Origin: Helochares maculicollis | Taxonomy: Eukaryota > Arthropoda > Insecta > Coleoptera > Hydrophilidae | Length of the DNA: 41,814 nt | Direction of reading: 5' to 3' | Assembly: GCA_033557835.1 (NCBI GenBank) | Contig: JAWQRO010000350.1 | Span: 1 to 41,814 of the forward strand | Shown: positions 39,643-41,814 of the stretch, piece after piece | Layout: each line of letters starts with the position of its first letter | How positions within the stretch are numbered: position 1 is the first letter of the stretch | Position numbers and translations under genes: made by a program | The notes under the pieces: generated by a model | Told to the model about the DNA's origin: nothing | Databases searched by the model: none | What the model saw: only the letters and a program-made list of their open reading frames with translations

Positions 39643-40614
39643 ATGAAAACAGAAAACGAGCACTATCATCATATTTTGCTGTATTATTTATATAAAGGAA
39701 AAAACGGATCTCAGGCTTACAAAAATTTATGTGTTATTTATGGTGATAAAGTCTTAAAAGAACGACAGTGTCGTGGTTTGCGAAATGTTGTTCTGGGGAT
39801 TTTTCACCGAAAGACAACTAGCGCTATGGGCGCGCGATGGCAGTTGATGATCTAATCAAATCAATAATCGCTACCATTCGTCACAGTATAACGCATGAGA
39901 TAGCAAAGAAGCTATTATACATGTATTGAAAAGTACATACAACAGCTTGGCTTCTCAAAAAAGCTGGATGACTGGGTTCTTCATGAACTTAAGGAAATTC
40001 ACTCGAAGAAACGCATAAACATCTGTGATATGCCTCTTAAATACAACGAAAATGAAGCGTTTCCAAAAAAGAATTATTACTGGCGATGAAAAGTGGGTTG
40101 TGAATAGCAATATCACTAGAAAACGATCGTGGAGTTATCTAAATGAACCACCTCAAACAACATCTAAACCTGATATTAACCAAAGAAAGGTCTTGTTATC
40201 CGTTTGGTGGGATTATAAAGATATCATTTATTGTGAACTCTTACCTGTCAATCAGACGATTAATTGTGAAGTTTATAGTCACCAACTAACCAAACTGGAT
40301 GCTGCTACGAAGAAAATTCCACTAGAATTATCAAATCGCATAGAAGTTGTGTTCCATCATGATAACGCCAGACCCTATACAATGTTGGTCACTCGCCAAA
40401 AACTGTTTAAGCTTGGTTGGGACGTGATACCACAGCCACCATTTAGTTCTGACTTTCTGCAAGCAAAAAAATTCGATAACTATTAAAAAGTAAAACGCAG
40501 CTGATACAATTTCTTACCAATAAAAGCCCACAGTTTTATAAACGTGGTATTATAATGCTGCCTGAAAATTGGAAAATGGTCGTTGAAAATAATGGACAGC
40601 ACATTTGTAATTAA
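39643..40614 (+). pseudogene. Mariner transposase pseudogene
   Basis: A mariner transposase normally cuts and pastes its own element, using an N-terminal paired-like DNA-binding part and a C-terminal D,D34D catalytic part. Here homology runs across the whole length but in switching frames. Frame 1 from the ATG at 39643 covers the first helix-turn-helix, with EHYHHILLYYLYKGKNGSQA. Frame 3 from about 39771 (WFAKCCSGDFSPKD) contains a TAG at 39819 and a TGA at 39927. Frame 1 from about 39949 carries WVLHELKEIH, the family's WVPHEL linker motif. Frame 2 from about 40055 carries the catalytic part. Frame 1 again runs to the TAA at 40612. The first aspartate (TGDEKW, 40085) and second (HDNARPYT, 40361) remain. 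The third is lost in a deletion near 40455-40480, where the YSPDL motif is also altered (FSSDF). It is non-functional. Confidence 0.95.
40025..40486 (+). pseudogene. Longest intact piece of the transposase, catalytic domain fragment
   Basis: A 153-codon open run from RIITGDEKW to the deletion scar. It contains RKRSWSYLNEPPQTTSKPD, LLSVWWD and HDNARPYT, all typical of mariner catalytic domains. About 91 residues separate the first two aspartates, as expected. The ATG at 40025 is not a true start, because the frame is entered by a frameshift near 40055. Downstream, the run ends at LQAKKFDNY, where about 16-20 codons expected in the family, including the third aspartate, are missing. Confidence 0.93.
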
Positions 40615-40664
40615 AGCTATTTTGATGAGTGAAGATAAACTGTTATATTTTCTTTAAGAAAACA

Positions 40665-40688
40665 GCAATTACTTAGTTGCCAGCCTAA
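40665..40688 (-). repeat. Mariner right terminal inverted repeat
   Basis: Read on the minus strand it begins TTAGGCTGGCAACTAAGTAA, pairing with the left arm at 21 of 24 positions. This arm looks closer than the left one to the common form of such ends. Confidence 0.93.
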
Positions 40689-41814
40689 GTTATTACAATG
40701 ATATAATATAGTTGAGGAACGAAGAAATGAAGAAAATGAAAAAAATATATTTCAGATAAAAGAGGAAAATTAGTTTCCTAGGTGAATATTTATATATTTA
40801 ATTATAATGAGTTGCAATAAATTATCAATGATTAACGGGAGCGATATTACATATCTTGTTTCCTTCATAGATTACATATTTTAATATATTCCTCCTAATT
40901 TCCTATTTTGTGCTGAAAACGTATAAGGGAGTATATACTGGTAAAATATTGGTTCTAATATCAATGATTTAATTTTATCCAGAATTTCTCTACTAGTGGC
41001 TAATAAAAGAAACACTATAGTGATTGAAGCGCCCAAAGAAAATTGACAAAGCAATCAATTGTGGGATGCCCCCTTTAGAAGTAAAAAGCTAATATGGTTT
41101 GTACTATTTACAAAACAATTGTTTTGATATAAATTATAGCCAGCAATTTATCTATGGTTCACGTTAATAAAATTAGCTTAAGCTTTAGTAATACTAGATG
41201 TATGAAAAGATTCAGTTAAATGCTTCGGTAAAATAACTTTCTGACTTTGATGTCATTTAAAATTAAACAAAATGATGATAATGAAATTCACGTTACCACT
41301 TTGTCGCAAACAACGGTTTTGATGAATACTTTTAGGGAGCATTCTATCTAAGCTATTATTTCTATACTAGGATAAGCAACTCACCCCTTCATATGTAATT
41401 ATAATTTTTGTACTGATTTACTCCCATAGTAATATAACAGTATAATTTTTTTTATTATCCAGAATTGTACAAAAACTGTACAATTGCAGGCTATCTAAAT
41501 ATTGTTACAAACATTCTACGGTATAATGATTCATGACAATTTTGAATGGTGGGATTTACAGTACTGGCATATAGTAGTGATATTTCATCTAACAACTTAT
41601 GTGATCTCTTAGTTGGTTCAATAAAGAGAGATTTTCTCACTTCTCAAGATTCTGAATTAAGAAAGTGTGAAACAACAGAAAAATAAACAATTAAAGAAAC
41701 ATCATCAATTATTTCTATTCGTAGGGTTTTTAATCATTGCATAAAATATATAAAATAAGTATTGAAAACCTACATAGGTACCCATTTTGCTACAGATTAT
41801 ATATATGTATATAT
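40689..41814. other. AT-rich non-coding right flank
   Basis: I see no gene or RNA. The window ends in a short TA-rich run. Confidence 0.6.

Larger units (their letters stand above)
39459..40688 (+). mobile_element. Decayed near full-length mariner (Tc1/mariner) element
   Basis: The element is bounded by matching inverted ends: TTAGG at 39459 and CCTAA ending at 40688, with 21 of 24 terminal positions identical between the arms. At about 1.23 kb it is a little shorter than the usual 1.3 kb, in line with a visible internal deletion. It contains a transposase relic in the plus direction. Mariner inserts at TA. A TA precedes 39459 but GT follows 40688; a TA pair is found if the ends are taken at 39462 and 40685. 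The protein relic most resembles the mellifera/cecropia-like mariner group, inferred from memory of conserved motifs. The element cannot move by itself. Confidence 0.95.

Noticed and set aside
1..41814. CRISPR arrays, operons, riboswitches or other prokaryotic systems
   Set aside because: No regularly spaced short repeats or packed long frames exist, and the window has eukaryotic character throughout.

Overview
The window reads as eukaryotic, AT-rich, non-coding DNA, probably from an arthropod. The reasons are a very low G+C level over almost its whole length (visibly about one third or less), no long open reading frames, no prokaryote-style gene packing, scattered short AT-rich repeats, and one decayed Tc1/mariner element whose transposase and terminal repeats are of the kind best known from insects. 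Mariner elements jump between hosts, so this clue to the organism is suggestive only. I found no intact protein-coding gene, rRNA, tRNA or CRISPR array. The window is best explained as intergenic DNA or the inside of one or more very large introns.

Layout from left to right. Bases 9-1290 hold three tandem copies of a 440-bp unit; copies 1 and 2 differ by 15 substitutions with no indel, and copy 3 is older and shortened. Bases 5040-6200 hold diverged direct duplications about 260 bp apart. A 27-bp minisatellite lies at 7436-7505 and another 27-bp duplication at 20308-20360. A short reading frame with coding-like codon texture ends at 12515. The segment 24318-24742 (minus strand) has exon-like boundaries, is richer in G+C, and stays open for 141 codons. 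An A/G-rich segment at about 27640-29280 carries fragments that could be a wrecked non-LTR retrotransposon. A second, smaller exon-like segment lies on the same minus strand at 30731-30853. A TATA-type core promoter candidate is at 31789-31825. At the right end, 39459-40688 is a near full-length mariner relic with matching inverted terminal repeats and a transposase broken by frameshifts, a stop and a deletion of the third catalytic aspartate.

No set of genes here works together as a pathway or system. The only confidently identified protein relic is the dead mariner transposase. The two minus-strand exon-like segments (30.8 kb, then 24.7 kb) could belong to one spliced transcript; RNA evidence would settle this. 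I saw nothing that justifies calling this window a new biological system.
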